From positions 744,001-808,000 of the forward strand of contig NZ_JAHWDQ010000001.1 of NCBI RefSeq assembly GCF_019312595.1: DNA of 64,000 bases. Direction: 5' to 3'. Shown here in pieces: positions 37,023 to 48,488 of this stretch; the first letter of the stretch is position 1, and the number at the start of each line of letters is the position of its first letter. The translations under genes were made by a program, and so were the position numbers. Below the pieces are notes generated by a model, which was not told where the DNA came from, did no database searches, and was given only the letters and a program-made list of their open reading frames with translations. This DNA is from Zhongshania aquimaris (GTDB taxonomy: Bacteria > Pseudomonadota > Gammaproteobacteria > Pseudomonadales > Spongiibacteraceae).

Positions 37023-37938
37023 GCAAGACAATATACGGCAGTAAACCCAGTAGTAACCAGGGCAAATAGCCCGACCAGAAAGTCAGTTGTTCCTCGCAAA
37101 CCCGATGTATCGCCAGCCCTAATTGGGCTGGCACTTGTTTAGCCTCCCCCAGCTTAGATACCGACGGCAACTCCACCCCGTTCAAAATACCACTTCGTAA
37201 CAGCGCGGTAGAAAACTGTTCACCGGCTTCCACTTCTGCTGCTAATTTATGAAATCGTCTATTGATCGGCGACTCGGGTAAGCGCCGCGCTGACTGCTTC
37301 AAAGACTGTGGCAAGCTGAAACCGGCAGCAATACAATCGGCAAGGTGATTCATATAGTGGTAACTCTGGTATTGTGCCAAGGCCCTTCCCAAGCCCGGCA
37401 AACGATAGCAAAGTGAGGTCATACCACGCACCAAAAACGGCACACCAGCCGCTATCTTTAAAAACACAAAACCCAATACCAGTGGCAATACACCAGCAAC
37501 CATAGCGATCCCCGCATATGGTCCGGCAGTGACTCCTGCACTCACAGCCAAAGCCGGCAATATCACCGCAAACGCAATCACTAAGACTGAAGGCCAGCGC
37601 GTGTGACGCTTTACACTCTGCTGAAATTCGGCCATTAAGCGGTAGTGCTCAGCAAGGCGCAAATACATTTTGGCGAGATTCCCCACGGCCAAACCCAGTT
37701 GCAAAAATTGCAGTTCCCACTCTAAAAAAACACCGCCTTCCCGCAACTCCTCCAGCATCACCCGCTGACCGTCGGCAAACTGCGCCGCCACGCTGTCGAG
37801 CTTTGCGCGCCGGGCCGCTTGCTGCCCCTTGCTCAACAAAGCAACGACCTGATCCCAGTTATTCTCGCCGGACTGACTGGCCTGATATAAAGATTGAAAT
37901 AATACAAAGCGTTGCGCGGGTGAAAAACCAGAAGCCAT
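36997..37938 (-). CDS. orphan type II secretion GspF/PilC-domain membrane protein
   Basis: 313 residues. Two T2SSF-like helical domains (about 10-110 and 185-290) flank a membrane hairpin (about 118-175), and a third membrane segment closes the protein (YLPWLLLGLLPYIVLLNALFL). This is the GspF/PilC inner-membrane platform layout, but the protein is shorter than the typical ~400 residues, and no other secretion or pilus genes are nearby. It may work with a system encoded elsewhere or have a separate role. It is divergent from the DnaJ-domain gene. Confidence 0.7.
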   Translation of the reverse strand: MASGFSPAQRFVLFQSLYQASQSGENNWDQVVALLSKGQQAARRAKLDSVAAQFADGQRVMLEELREGGVFLEWELQFLQLGLAVGNLAKMYLRLAEHYRLMAEFQQSVKRHTRWPSVLVIAFAVILPALAVSAGVTAGPYAGIAMVAGVLPLVLGFVFLKIAAGVPFLVRGMTSLCYRLPGLGRALAQYQSYHYMNHLADCIAAGFSLPQSLKQSARRLPESPINRRFHKLAAEVEAGEQFSTALLRSGILNGVELPSVSKLGEAKQVPAQLGLAIHRVCEEQLTFWSGYLPWLLLGLLPYIVLLNALFLGR

Positions 37939-38073
37939 CTACAAATCCGTTATTAGAAGGTAAACACCGTCGTCACAACTGTGGGTATATGACGCTCGAG
38001 GCCTTATACTTTAGCACAGCTAAAAATTGCGATGGCATGCAAAATAACGTGCCGCTTCGACTTAAGGATAAAC

Positions 38074-38559
38074 ATGATAATTCGTCTGCTCTTTGCCGCC
38101 GTGGTTTTGTACGGCCTATATCGTTTTGTAAAACTAGTGCAAAGTAAACCCGCCAAGGAGCGACGTGCCTATTACGTTACCTTGGTCATTGGCCTCAGCG
38201 CAGCAGCATTAGTGCTACTATCACTAACCGGTCGAGTACCCTGGATTGCCGGTCTTATAGGCGGCGCGCTGCCATTTATACGGCAGCTAGCATTGAAATA
38301 CGCCTACAACAAAATTGGGGCTAGCAAGCAGCAAGATGAAAATAGTCAGGGACAATCAAAGCCAAAATCAAACAGCGCAATGAACCGAGCTCAAGCCTTA
38401 TCAATACTTGGCCTGAAAGCTGACGCAAGCAAAGACGACATAATTGCTGCGCATCGCAAGCTTATGCAAAAGATTCATCCTGACCGCGGAGGCAACGACT
38501 TCCTAGCCAGCCAGATCAATGACGCCAAAGATATACTACTCGACGACCCTAAAGTTTGA
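38074..38559 (+). CDS. membrane-tethered DnaJ-domain protein
   Basis: 161 residues. Membrane segments near residues 1-18 and 33-50 (a third hydrophobic stretch at 56-68) lead to a charged linker and a C-terminal J domain (about 103-160) with the HPD triad at 135-137 (KIHPDRGG). The layout resembles DjlC/TIM14-like co-chaperones that recruit DnaK to the membrane. A longer frame from 38032 is rejected: AAGGA lies 7 bases before this ATG. It is followed by a small acidic protein gene and htpX, suggesting a protein-quality-control cluster. Confidence 0.82.
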   Translation: MIIRLLFAAVVLYGLYRFVKLVQSKPAKERRAYYVTLVIGLSAAALVLLSLTGRVPWIAGLIGGALPFIRQLALKYAYNKIGASKQQDENSQGQSKPKSNSAMNRAQALSILGLKADASKDDIIAAHRKLMQKIHPDRGGNDFLASQINDAKDILLDDPKV

Positions 38560-38643
38560 AGACGAGGAATGTATTCAAGCCCCGCGCCAAACAGTTTAAA
38601 ATTACCCTCTTGTTACACAATTTCAACATGATGTAAGGCAATA

Positions 38644-38997
38644 ATGGCTACTGTATTTGTTATTCAGAATCAGCACGGACACTACCTAAACAAACAATTG
38701 GAATGGGTTGATGGCCGCGACAAACGCGCACTGTACAGAACGGTTCACCGCGATGAGGCCATCAACGTGGTATTTGAACAAAGCAGCAAAAATATTGAAC
38801 TGCGCGCCCACCCCCTCGAATGTGAAACGGACGAAACTGCAAACCCTAAAGTGGAGGCCGGCCCGGCTATCATGAGCCAAGTCGACGATTTACTGGCCGA
38901 CGATGATCGCAATGACGAAAGCACTCCAGACCATATAGAGGAAGCAACGGACGACATCATATTGGCTGAGGATAGCGACGAAAATAGTCGTCAGTAA
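38644..38997 (+). CDS. small acidic hypothetical protein
   Basis: 117 residues. The conserved-looking N-terminal half (MATVFVIQNQHGHYLNKQLEWVDGRDKRALYRT) is followed by a very acidic tail from about residue 75 (DDLLADDDRNDES). There is no signal peptide or membrane segment. I do not recognise a named family. It lies between the J-domain gene and htpX on the same strand. Confidence 0.6.
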   Translation: MATVFVIQNQHGHYLNKQLEWVDGRDKRALYRTVHRDEAINVVFEQSSKNIELRAHPLECETDETANPKVEAGPAIMSQVDDLLADDDRNDESTPDHIEEATDDIILAEDSDENSRQ

Positions 38998-39060
38998 CTT
39001 GAAACTAGCCGCACAAACCTCCATCTAATAGGCAGTATCCACTTACCGGAATTATTTCCC

Positions 39061-39948
39061 ATGATGCGTATTTTTCTGTTTTTAGCCACAAACTTGGCCG
39101 TTGTGCTGGTTGCCAGTATTACCCTGAGTTTACTCGGGGTTGAAAGTATTTTGGCGCAAAACGGTGTTGACCTGAATTTGGGCTCCCTCCTGATCTTTTG
39201 CGCCGTTTTCGGTATGGCCGGCTCGCTGATATCTTTGCTGATCTCCAAATGGATCGCGAAACGCTCGACCCGCACTCAGATTATTACCCAACCAGCAAAC
39301 AGCAACGAGCGCTGGCTTTTAGAAACTGTTGCGGAGCTAGCTCAAAAAGCAGGGATCGGTATGCCTGAGGTCGGTATATTCCCCTCGCCCCAAGCCAACG
39401 CATTCGCTACAGGATGGAACAAAAATTCGGCCTTGGTCGCGGTGTCGGAAGGCTTACTGCGGCAAATGAAGCCCAACGAAGTACGCGCCGTACTCGCGCA
39501 CGAAATTGGTCACGTTGCCAATGGCGATATGATTACCCTCACTTTAATACAAGGCGTGGTAAACACTTTTGTGATGTTTTTCGCACGCATTATCGGGCAC
39601 ACGGTTGACCGCGCGGTATTTAAAACTGAACGCGGCTACGGCATTGGGTATTATGTCACGACGTTTTTTGCCGAAATGGTCTTAGGGATTCTCGCCTCAA
39701 CCATCGTAATGTGGTTTTCGCGCTGGCGAGAATTTCGTGCGGATGCCGCAGGCGCCAGCCTAGCCAGTCGCAATGATATGATTGCGGCTCTGCAAAGTTT
39801 ACAAGCGCAACAGGGGCTGCCCAACGACATGCCCGGTGAAATGACCGCCCTCGCCATTAGCAGCCAAAAGAAAACCGATCTAGCTGCCCTGTTTAGCTCT
39901 CACCCCCCGCTAGAAAAGCGGATTCAGGCACTGAGAGATGCGGCGTAG
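39061..39948 (+). CDS. htpX: membrane zinc metalloprotease HtpX
   Basis: 295 residues. It degrades misfolded membrane proteins at the inner membrane, complementing FtsH. Two N-terminal membrane segments (3-23, 39-62) precede the zinc motif HEIGH (147-151), with the third ligand Glu in the RADAAG block ([13 protein letters not shown]). [21 protein letters not shown] and [13 protein letters not shown] are HtpX hallmarks. The stop overlaps a GTG start of the aldolase gene by one base. Confidence 0.95.
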   Translation: MMRIFLFLATNLAVVLVASITLSLLGVESILAQNGVDLNLGSLLIFCAVFGMAGSLISLLISKWIAKRSTRTQIITQPANSNERWLLETVAELAQKAGIGMPEVGIFPSPQANAFATGWNKNSALVAVSEGLLRQMKPNEVRAVLAHEIGHVANGDMITLTLIQGVVNTFVMFFARIIGHTVDRAVFKTERGYGIGYYVTTFFAEMVLGILASTIVMWFSRWREFRADAAGASLASRNDMIAALQSLQAQQGLPNDMPGEMTALAISSQKKTDLAALFSSHPPLEKRIQALRDAA

Positions 39949-40589
39949 TGAAATGGGAGCAACAGCGCGCTCAGCTCGTTAGCGCGCTTCACGGGCTAAG
40001 CAGAGCCGAGCTCAGTCCCGGCGCCAGTGGCAATGCGTCTGTAAAAACGGCTGATGGCGGTATGCTAATATCCGCCACCGGCCAAATAGCCGCGAATACG
40101 AGGCCAAGCGATTTGGTTTATATCAAACCGGACGGGGAGATCACCGACGGCCAATTAAGACCGTCCAGCGAATGGCGGATGCACTGGCAAATATATCAAG
40201 ATCACCCCGAGGCTGGCGGCATTGTTCACTGCCACTCTCGCTACGCCACAGTACTAGCCTGCCAACGCAAGGAGATACCGGCCTTCCACTACATGATTGC
40301 GGTCGCGGGCGGGTCATCCATACCGTGTGCGCCTTACGCGCTATATGGCAGTAAGAAGCTATCGGAACGGGTGAGTCATGCCCTTCAACAGCGCAAAGCC
40401 TGCCTGTTGGCAAACCACGGTCAAATTGCCTTTGGCAGCGATCCGATCAAAGCCCTAGCCTTAGCAAAAGAAGTTGAAGAGTTAGCAGCAAACTACTATT
40501 TCAGCTTACAACAGGGCGGCCCCACATTGCTAAGCGAACAGGAAATGGCTGAGGTCTTGGCACAATACGCAAACTACGGAAGACAGTAA
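39948..40589 (+). CDS. class II aldolase/adducin-family protein
   Basis: 213 residues beginning with GTG, which shares its G with the htpX stop codon. Family blocks: SPGASGNASVK, GIVHCHSRYATVLAC (zinc His pair), FHYMIAVAGGSSIPCAPYA and CLLANHGQIAFG (third zinc His). It resembles fuculose-phosphate aldolase and related enzymes such as methylthioribulose-phosphate dehydratase; which sugar phosphate it cleaves or dehydrates is unknown. The overlap with htpX suggests coupled expression, though no functional link is obvious. Confidence 0.8.
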   Translation: MKWEQQRAQLVSALHGLSRAELSPGASGNASVKTADGGMLISATGQIAANTRPSDLVYIKPDGEITDGQLRPSSEWRMHWQIYQDHPEAGGIVHCHSRYATVLACQRKEIPAFHYMIAVAGGSSIPCAPYALYGSKKLSERVSHALQQRKACLLANHGQIAFGSDPIKALALAKEVEELAANYYFSLQQGGPTLLSEQEMAEVLAQYANYGRQ

Positions 40590-40812
40590 TAAATAGTCTT
40601 TCGGCAGCAGCGCATTATGGCAATAATACCAGCCCGTCCCTACTCCCTCCCCTGAAAATACTGTGTTAATCTCCGTCTCGATCGCACCAAAATAAAGCAA
40701 TCGCATTATCTCGGTGCATCACTATGGAAATATAAAAATATCACACAATGGAAACAGCTGTGTCACAGACGATCTTTATCGTGGTGCTCAGTTCTTACGG
40801 GGAGTGAACAAA

Positions 40813-41595
40813 ATGAAAAAACTACTATTAGCAAGCGCCATCGCCATAGCAGCGACTGGTCAAGCCTATGCAGACTACCAATTTGAAGTGGGCGCAGTTT
40901 ACACTGATGGCGAAGTTGGAAGTGTCGACTATGACGGCTTTGGTGTTGCCGGCGAATTCCATTTCGACAAAGTCGATACCAGCAAAGGGCCGCTGGCGGA
41001 AGCTGCCTTTCTCGATAAATCTTCTTTCGTTAACTTTGCTTTCCTAACTGTCGAGCCAGATTTCCCAAATGCCGATGACGAAGACACCACCAATATTGGC
41101 GGTCGCTTCGTCACAGCGACAAACCTTATCATCGAGGCCGACTGGACTACACAAGATGATGGCAACAACGACACCGACGCAGTTCGAATCGGCGTGGGTA
41201 CTTATCTTAGCGAAACTAGCGACGTTGTTGTCAGCTACACAAGCCAGGACGATGACAACAATAACGACGTTGATTATCTGAATGTCGATTTCCATGGCGT
41301 AAATTCACTGAATCAAGGTGCCTCCGTCGCCTATGATGTTAGCGTTGGCTACATCGATGCTGATAGTGACGATGGCTACCGTATTGGTGTTGGCGGCACA
41401 TATTACTTCAGCAATATGTTTGGCTTGGGCGTAGACGCAGAACTGGTAGACGTGGGCAACTTCAGTTCAGATGAGATTGGCATTGAAGCTAGCTTCTTCC
41501 CGAATGAGCAAGTTGAGCTATTTGCCCGTATATTTGATGTTGGCGGCGATGCAGACTCCGATGGCATCATCATCGGCGGGGCAGTGCGCTTCTAA
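40813..41595 (+). CDS. small outer membrane beta-barrel (putative porin)
   Basis: 260 residues. A Sec signal (MKKLLLASAIAIAATGQAYA-D) is followed by alternating strand patterns with acidic turns (DDDNNNDVDYL, DADSDDGYR) and a C-terminal GGAVRF, whose final Phe marks outer membrane barrels. It fits the putative porin group found in gammaproteobacteria; a 12-14 strand barrel is likely. GGGGAG lies 8 bases before the ATG; a longer frame from 40714 has no such site. A strong terminator follows. Confidence 0.75.
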   Translation: MKKLLLASAIAIAATGQAYADYQFEVGAVYTDGEVGSVDYDGFGVAGEFHFDKVDTSKGPLAEAAFLDKSSFVNFAFLTVEPDFPNADDEDTTNIGGRFVTATNLIIEADWTTQDDGNNDTDAVRIGVGTYLSETSDVVVSYTSQDDDNNNDVDYLNVDFHGVNSLNQGASVAYDVSVGYIDADSDDGYRIGVGGTYYFSNMFGLGVDAELVDVGNFSSDEIGIEASFFPNEQVELFARIFDVGGDADSDGIIIGGAVRF

Positions 41596-41616
41596 GCCTT
41601 AATCACTATGCAAACG

Positions 41617-41642
41617 AAAGGCCCCATATGGGGCCTTTTTTA
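41617..41642. terminator. rho-independent terminator after the barrel gene
   Basis: AAAGGCCCC-ATAT-GGGGCCTTT (41617-41638) followed by further T. It ends the barrel transcript and may also serve the convergent hrpB. Confidence 0.9.
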
Positions 41643-41655
41643 TGTAGCAAATTTG

Positions 41656-44190
41656 CTATTTAGGCGAAGGCTTGGGTTTTAAGCGCGCCGTAGCGACGGC
41701 GGTCATTGGATCATCCGGCCAGGGGTGCTTAGGGTAACGCCCCTTCATTTCCTTTTTTACATCGTGATAGCTACCCCGCCAAAATCCAGCAAGATCCTGA
41801 GTGACCTGCAGAGGTCGACGCGCGGGAGAAAGCAAATGAACTACCAGAGCCTGCCGCCCCTCGGCAACACGCGGCGTGTCTTGGCAACCAAACATTTCCT
41901 GTAATTTCACCGCCAATACTGGCGGCGACTGGCAGTAATCAATTTTCTTTGCAGAACCGGATGGTACCGCGAAAGATTCAGGTGCTAATGTTTTTAGGGC
42001 CTGCTGCTGTGGCCAATCTAGCAAGCCCGTCATTATTTTCGCCAGATCTAAACGCTTAAAATCTTGCAGTGTATTCACACCGATCAAATAGGGGGACAGC
42101 CAGTCTTCTATACTTTCAAGCAAACCCTCATCACTTACATCAGGCCACTTGCCCGGCTGGCAGGCTAGCTGTCTTAGCAAACTAAGCCGCGCACGCCACT
42201 GCAATACCGGCTCCGGCCATTCAAATACCGCCAGACCACGCCTGCGCACAAAGGCGAGTAAGGCTCTACGCTTTTCTTCCTCAGATACCTTAGCAAGTGT
42301 TTCGGTATGTAGAACAATTGCTCCCACTGAGCGTCGACGCTCTGCGACAAATCGCGCCTTAGCCTCGCTCCACTCGGCGGTGCAATTGACGTCGACTAAT
42401 TCCGCTAGCGCTACATCAAAATGAGATACCGGCAGAGACGCCGCTAAGTAAATAGTATCGTCGCGACTTCCGGCCGTCCCACCCAGAGACGCGACAACAA
42501 TATAAGGGGCGGCGCACAAGCCGTCAGACTCCTGCAACACCGCAGCTCGACCGTTACTTAATACATAATCACAGCCCCGCTCACGCCGCTGCTTAGCGAT
42601 ACGATCTGGATACGCGAAGGCTAATAATAAGCCGGGGTCTACCACAGTCTCCGGAACAGGGCTGAGCCTCGTCTGAACACGCGACAATATTTTTAAATAC
42701 TGTTGCTGCTGTCTTTGCAAGCGACTAACTAGCGATTTAGATTGCCGATCAATCGCCACATCACCGTTCAATATATCCAGTCGCAGTTGAATATCGGCAT
42801 CGCCTCTAGGGCCGAAATCGCGATCACTCAGCAAGGCTGCCAGCTGACACGCGAGCGCTGTGTGACCGAGTTCCCGCCCCTTTAAAAGCATATGTGCTAA
42901 ACGCGGATGAAGCGGCAAACCGGCCATTAACTCGCCATGTGAACTAATTGAGCGTACCCCGGACTCTGTCGTCAAAGCACCTAGTTTTTGCAGTAAATCT
43001 GTCGCCTGCTGAAATGCCGCACTCGGCGGCGTGTCCATCCATTGCAATTCGCTTGGATCAGTCATTCCCCAGCGATGCAATTGCAAACACAGACTGGCCA
43101 AATCCGCTTGTGCTATCTCTGGTTCGCTATAAGACAATAAATCATTATTTTGCGATTCGCTCCACAGCCGATAACACACCCCTTCGCTTAAACGCCCCGC
43201 ACGACCAGCGCGTTGCTCAGCCGAGGCACGCGAAACACGGCGAGTATCCAAACGATTCATTCCCGTGCGTGGATCAAACGCCGGCACCCGCGACAAACCG
43301 CAGTCAATCACAACCGTAATACCATCGATTGTTAAACTGCTTTCAGCAATACTCGTCGCCAGCACGACTTTACGACAACCCTCTTCTGCCGGCGCTATTG
43401 TTCGACGCTGATCAGCAAGACTTAAATCGCCGTACAGCGGAGCTAGCACCACAGACACCCCAAAATGATCCTCAGAAAGACGGCTAAGGCAGCGACGGAT
43501 CTCTGCTTGCCCTGGCAAAAATACTAAAATACTCCCCGTATTTTCGTCCAGCGCTTGGCGAACGGTAGAGCACACACGGCTTATTAGATCTTGTTGCGGG
43601 CTATAAGCGTCACCATAACGCAATGCGACGGGGAACTGACGACCGAGGCTGCGTACGATGGCCGCGCCGTTTAATAATTCAGATACCCGATCGCCGTCAA
43701 GGGTCGCCGACATGATCAATAGCTTTAACGGTGTTGTGCGGAGATCAGCAAATAATTTTCGGCTTTCCAATGTAAGTGCCAAGCCGAGGTCGGCATCTAA
43801 ACTTCGCTCGTGAAACTCATCAAAAATCAATAAGCCAATACCATCTAGCGAGGGGTCGTCCTGCAACATGCGAGTGAGAACGCCCTCGGTCACGACTTCG
43901 ATGCGCGTCGTCGGACCGACCACCGTTTCCATTCGCATTCGGTAGCCTACGGTCTGCCCGGTGCGCTCACCCAGCAGCTCGGCCATACGCTCCGCAGCGG
44001 ATTTCGCCGCTATCCGGCGGGGTTCCAACATCACAATACGCTGCCCTTCAAGCCATGGTTCCGCCAGCAAGGCCAATGGTACGCAAGTTGTTTTACCCGC
44101 GCCGGGCGGTGCCTCTAAGACAAGTTCATTGACATTCGCCAATGCTGAACGAATATCTGCAATCACAGATTGAATGGGTAAATCAGCCAT
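41656..44190 (-). CDS. hrpB: ATP-dependent helicase HrpB
   Basis: 844 residues, the normal length. It is a DEAH-box RNA helicase: Walker A EAPPGAGKTT (about 25-34), DEFHER in place of DEAH, SATLDG motif III, and motif VI QRAGRAGRLSEG. The HrpB-specific C-terminal region is present (RRRGLAVFEWPEPVLQWRARL and the closing LSPARRPLQVTQDLAGFWRGSY...KGRYPKHPWPDDP). Its cellular target in most bacteria is unclear. It stands alone. Confidence 0.95.
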   Translation of the reverse strand: MADLPIQSVIADIRSALANVNELVLEAPPGAGKTTCVPLALLAEPWLEGQRIVMLEPRRIAAKSAAERMAELLGERTGQTVGYRMRMETVVGPTTRIEVVTEGVLTRMLQDDPSLDGIGLLIFDEFHERSLDADLGLALTLESRKLFADLRTTPLKLLIMSATLDGDRVSELLNGAAIVRSLGRQFPVALRYGDAYSPQQDLISRVCSTVRQALDENTGSILVFLPGQAEIRRCLSRLSEDHFGVSVVLAPLYGDLSLADQRRTIAPAEEGCRKVVLATSIAESSLTIDGITVVIDCGLSRVPAFDPRTGMNRLDTRRVSRASAEQRAGRAGRLSEGVCYRLWSESQNNDLLSYSEPEIAQADLASLCLQLHRWGMTDPSELQWMDTPPSAAFQQATDLLQKLGALTTESGVRSISSHGELMAGLPLHPRLAHMLLKGRELGHTALACQLAALLSDRDFGPRGDADIQLRLDILNGDVAIDRQSKSLVSRLQRQQQQYLKILSRVQTRLSPVPETVVDPGLLLAFAYPDRIAKQRRERGCDYVLSNGRAAVLQESDGLCAAPYIVVASLGGTAGSRDDTIYLAASLPVSHFDVALAELVDVNCTAEWSEAKARFVAERRRSVGAIVLHTETLAKVSEEEKRRALLAFVRRRGLAVFEWPEPVLQWRARLSLLRQLACQPGKWPDVSDEGLLESIEDWLSPYLIGVNTLQDFKRLDLAKIMTGLLDWPQQQALKTLAPESFAVPSGSAKKIDYCQSPPVLAVKLQEMFGCQDTPRVAEGRQALVVHLLSPARRPLQVTQDLAGFWRGSYHDVKKEMKGRYPKHPWPDDPMTAVATARLKPKPSPK

Positions 44191-44296
44191 AAACGGCTAT
44201 CGCTCCACGTTGGCGAGTCATCTTTATGTAGGTGGTGAAGTATAAATTAAGAAGCGCAATAATAGCGTCTTGTTGATATTGCAATTAAAAATTCCG

Positions 44297-45007
44297 CTAA
44301 CACGCCAAAGCTAAGACCTCGTCCTGCGTCAAATTGCGATACTGGCCGGGCGCTAAACTGGAATCTAAAACGACAGACCCAATCGCGTCGCGATGCAATG
44401 CTAAGACCTCATTCTGGAAGCGCCCAAACATTCGCTTTATTTGATGGTAGCGCCCTTCGACGAGCTGAAGCCTTGCGACATAATCCGATATTATTTCTAA
44501 ACTCACCGGTCGAGTAGTTACATCTTCATAGGAGAAGTACATACCTGCGGCAAATGCTGCTATATAGGAATCATCTAATGGCTGTGCCAATAGCGCCGTA
44601 TATACTTTGGCGATATTACGTTCGGGCAAACTCAATTGCCGCGACCACCGTCCATCATCAGTTAATAGCAACAAACCAGTGGTATTAAAATCCAAACGAC
44701 CTGGAATATGTAAGCCCGTGCCCTCACCTGACGAAAGTAAATCGAGAACGGTTTTATGCTTATTGTCTTTGGTAGCACTCACCACACCTGCCGGCTTGTT
44801 CATCATCAAATAGCGTGCTTGTCTGCTAGTCAGCACTTCGCCGTCCAGACAAATACGAGAAAATTTTCCAACAAGCTGACTGATATCAGTGGCAAAAACA
44901 CCGTCCACTTCAATTCTCTTCTGCGCGAGAAGTAGACGAACATCCCCTCGCTTAATCCCTAGACGGACGCTGAGAAATCGATCTAAACGGGCGGAATTAG
45001 ATAGCAC
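44297..45007 (-). CDS. rsuA: RsuA-family 16S rRNA pseudouridine synthase
   Basis: About 236 residues. An N-terminal S4 RNA-binding domain (ARLDRFLSVRLGIKRGDVRLLL) precedes the synthase domain with the catalytic Asp in GRLDFNTTGLLLLTDDG, then YLMMNKPAGVVSAT and GRYHQIKRMFGRF, the RsuA/RluB/E/F signatures. Length and pattern fit RsuA (pseudouridine 516 of 16S rRNA), though a paralogue is possible. Starts available are TTG at 45019 and GTG at 45007; AGG sits 6 bases before the GTG, so that is used. Confidence 0.85.
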   Translation of the reverse strand: MLSNSARLDRFLSVRLGIKRGDVRLLLAQKRIEVDGVFATDISQLVGKFSRICLDGEVLTSRQARYLMMNKPAGVVSATKDNKHKTVLDLLSSGEGTGLHIPGRLDFNTTGLLLLTDDGRWSRQLSLPERNIAKVYTALLAQPLDDSYIAAFAAGMYFSYEDVTTRPVSLEIISDYVARLQLVEGRYHQIKRMFGRFQNEVLALHRDAIGSVVLDSSLAPGQYRNLTQDEVLALAC

Positions 45008-45074
45008 ACCTTGCCTCAAGGAATTAATGACAGTGGCGACATTGTATTGCCTAGCAATAAATTAACCCATAAAA

Positions 45075-45124
45075 AAAGCCAGCTGAAATAATCCACTAAG
45101 ACTAGTGTCATTCCAACTGGCTTT
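45075..45124 (-). terminator. terminator of the CsbD/lipoprotein pair
   Basis: AAAGCCAG (45075-45082) pairs with CTGGCTTT (45117-45124), with a run of seven A on the left that reads as a T-run on the minus strand. It lies downstream of the lipoprotein gene stop at 45178. Confidence 0.65.
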
Positions 45125-45177
45125 CTAGGCACTTAAAGAAAAGAACCAAATACGGATCTATTTAAATCATGCTAGGG

Positions 45178-45396
45178 TTAGCTATGATCGTCTATTTCGT
45201 CCTTCACTTCTTCAACACCCTCGTTGTATGAATCTTTAGCGCTATCCATACTTTGGTCAATCTGCTCACCGGCCTTCTCAGCAGGGCCTTTTTGTTCGCA
45301 TGCACTCATGGCAAAAACGGTAGTCGACAACAAGAAAAATACGACTAACAATTTGCTGGTTTGGGTAGATTTTAAGTTTTCCAATAATTTTTTCAT
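45178..45396 (-). CDS. small lipoprotein
   Basis: 72 residues. A hydrophobic leader (KLLVVFFLLSTTVFAMSAC) ends in a lipobox-like MSAC (Cys33), followed by about 40 charged residues with regular acidic helices (KAGEQIDQSMDSAKDSYNEGVEEVKDE). Similar short lipoproteins often neighbour stress genes. Its start overlaps the CsbD stop by four bases (ATGA), so the two are coupled. Confidence 0.7.
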   Translation of the reverse strand: MKKLLENLKSTQTSKLLVVFFLLSTTVFAMSACEQKGPAEKAGEQIDQSMDSAKDSYNEGVEEVKDEIDDHS

Positions 45397-45596
45397 TTTT
45401 CAAAATTCTCCATTAATTGATTCAGCTTTTTTGCTACGGATTGTTTTGAGTCACCGTATTTCTGCTGAATTTTAGCTGCGATCGCGTCAATATTGCCTTC
45501 GGCTTGCAATACTTCATCATCCGTCAGATCGCCCCATTCCTGCTTCACTTTCGCGGTAAATTCACGCCACCGGCCTTCAGCCTGATCTCTATTCAT
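45393..45596 (-). CDS. CsbD-family stress protein
   Basis: 67 residues with the complete CsbD pattern: AEGRWREFTAKVKQEWGDLTDDEVLQAEGN...KIQQKYGDS. CsbD proteins are abundant small helical proteins induced by general stress; their mechanism is unknown. GGAG stands 9 bases before the ATG. It is first of a two-gene unit with the lipoprotein. Confidence 0.88.
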   Translation of the reverse strand: MNRDQAEGRWREFTAKVKQEWGDLTDDEVLQAEGNIDAIAAKIQQKYGDSKQSVAKKLNQLMENFEK

Positions 45597-45778
45597 GGTG
45601 CTTTACTCCGTTAAACCCATTAGAACAGCAACAAACGTTAATCCATACCGCTTACGTCCGTATTCAGGTGATCTGACAAGAGCTGACTCCTAATTGTTCC
45701 TTAGTAGTATTAAATTACGACTTAATTACAATTAATGAACTTAACTGGAAATTTTCAATTTTTACTGAAATAGAGCAT

Positions 45779-45816
45779 AAAAGGCCGCTAAGAAATTCAT
45801 CTTAACGGCCTTTTTT
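45779..45816. terminator. rho-independent terminator of the metal TonB receptor
   Basis: AAAAGGCCG (45779-45787) pairs with CGGCCTTTT (45806-45814), with an inner TAAGA/TCTTA extension. A T-run exists on both strands, stronger on plus. It lies just beyond the receptor stop at 45848. Confidence 0.75.
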
Positions 45817-45847
45817 AGATTGAAATTAACGTATTTTTGATAAAAAA

Positions 45848-47917
<2,070 letters not shown>

Positions 47918-48004
47918 CAGAGAACATCCTGCGTATCAAGTCATCGCAATCGGCAGTCACGCGACCACCGAATCAACATGCTATTCAGGAAACATCGAAC
48001 TCAC

Positions 48005-48028
48005 GCGCTGCTAGCAACTAGCACGCGC
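48005..48028. other. hairpin between the small metal-site gene and the TonB receptor
   Basis: TGCTAG-CAA-CTAGCA flanked by GCGC on both sides (one unpaired base). It may be a weak attenuator or an operator; no T-run follows. I did not find a convincing Zur box in this gap. Confidence 0.3.
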
Positions 48029-48108
48029 CCATAAAATAATCGCGCGCACAGTAAAAAAGGAGCTAAGCCTCGCTGTGCGCATTCAATAAATTCGACACTT
48101 CCAGAGAT

Positions 48109-48399
48109 TTAAACGATGAGTTTTGCAGGTGGCGCGCGCGCAGGTGGGCGCAATGTGACAAGGAGTACAAATACGACAAGCGACACCGTATCCGAAAACA
48201 CGACTGCCGTGCGGATAATATCGGGACTGCTCGTCGTGGACGGCAAACTTGCCGCGTTGTAGTGGCAGACCACACAGGCATCAATCGCTGAGTGTTCCGC
48301 AACATGGACATGATTACCCTGCAACCACACCGACCAGCTAAGGCACAGTAATAATACTGCCAGCAGCGATAAGCGATGTTTGTGGACTAATCTCGTCAT
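48109..48399 (-). CDS. small His/Cys metal-site protein (DUF2946-like)
   Basis: 96 residues. A leader membrane segment (about 9-27) is followed by a potential metal site (GNHVHVAEHSAIDACVVCHYN), a second membrane segment (about 65-83) and a tail with PPARAPP. HVH plus CxxC and an RAPP tail is the pattern of small DUF2946-type proteins found beside metal uptake or efflux receptors. Its place upstream of a His-rich TonB receptor fits a role in periplasmic metal handling. The ribosome binding site is weak. An overlapping frame at 48063-48311 is a shadow. Confidence 0.6.
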   Translation of the reverse strand: MTRLVHKHRLSLLAVLLLCLSWSVWLQGNHVHVAEHSAIDACVVCHYNAASLPSTTSSPDIIRTAVVFSDTVSLVVFVLLVTLRPPARAPPAKLIV

Positions 48400-48488
48400 G
48401 TAAACTTGGATCTTGAGAAGAGGGTGTTTAGCGGGGAGTAGGATAAAGCCCGTTTATGACAATCATCCTACAACTCGCTGTGTTTAAA

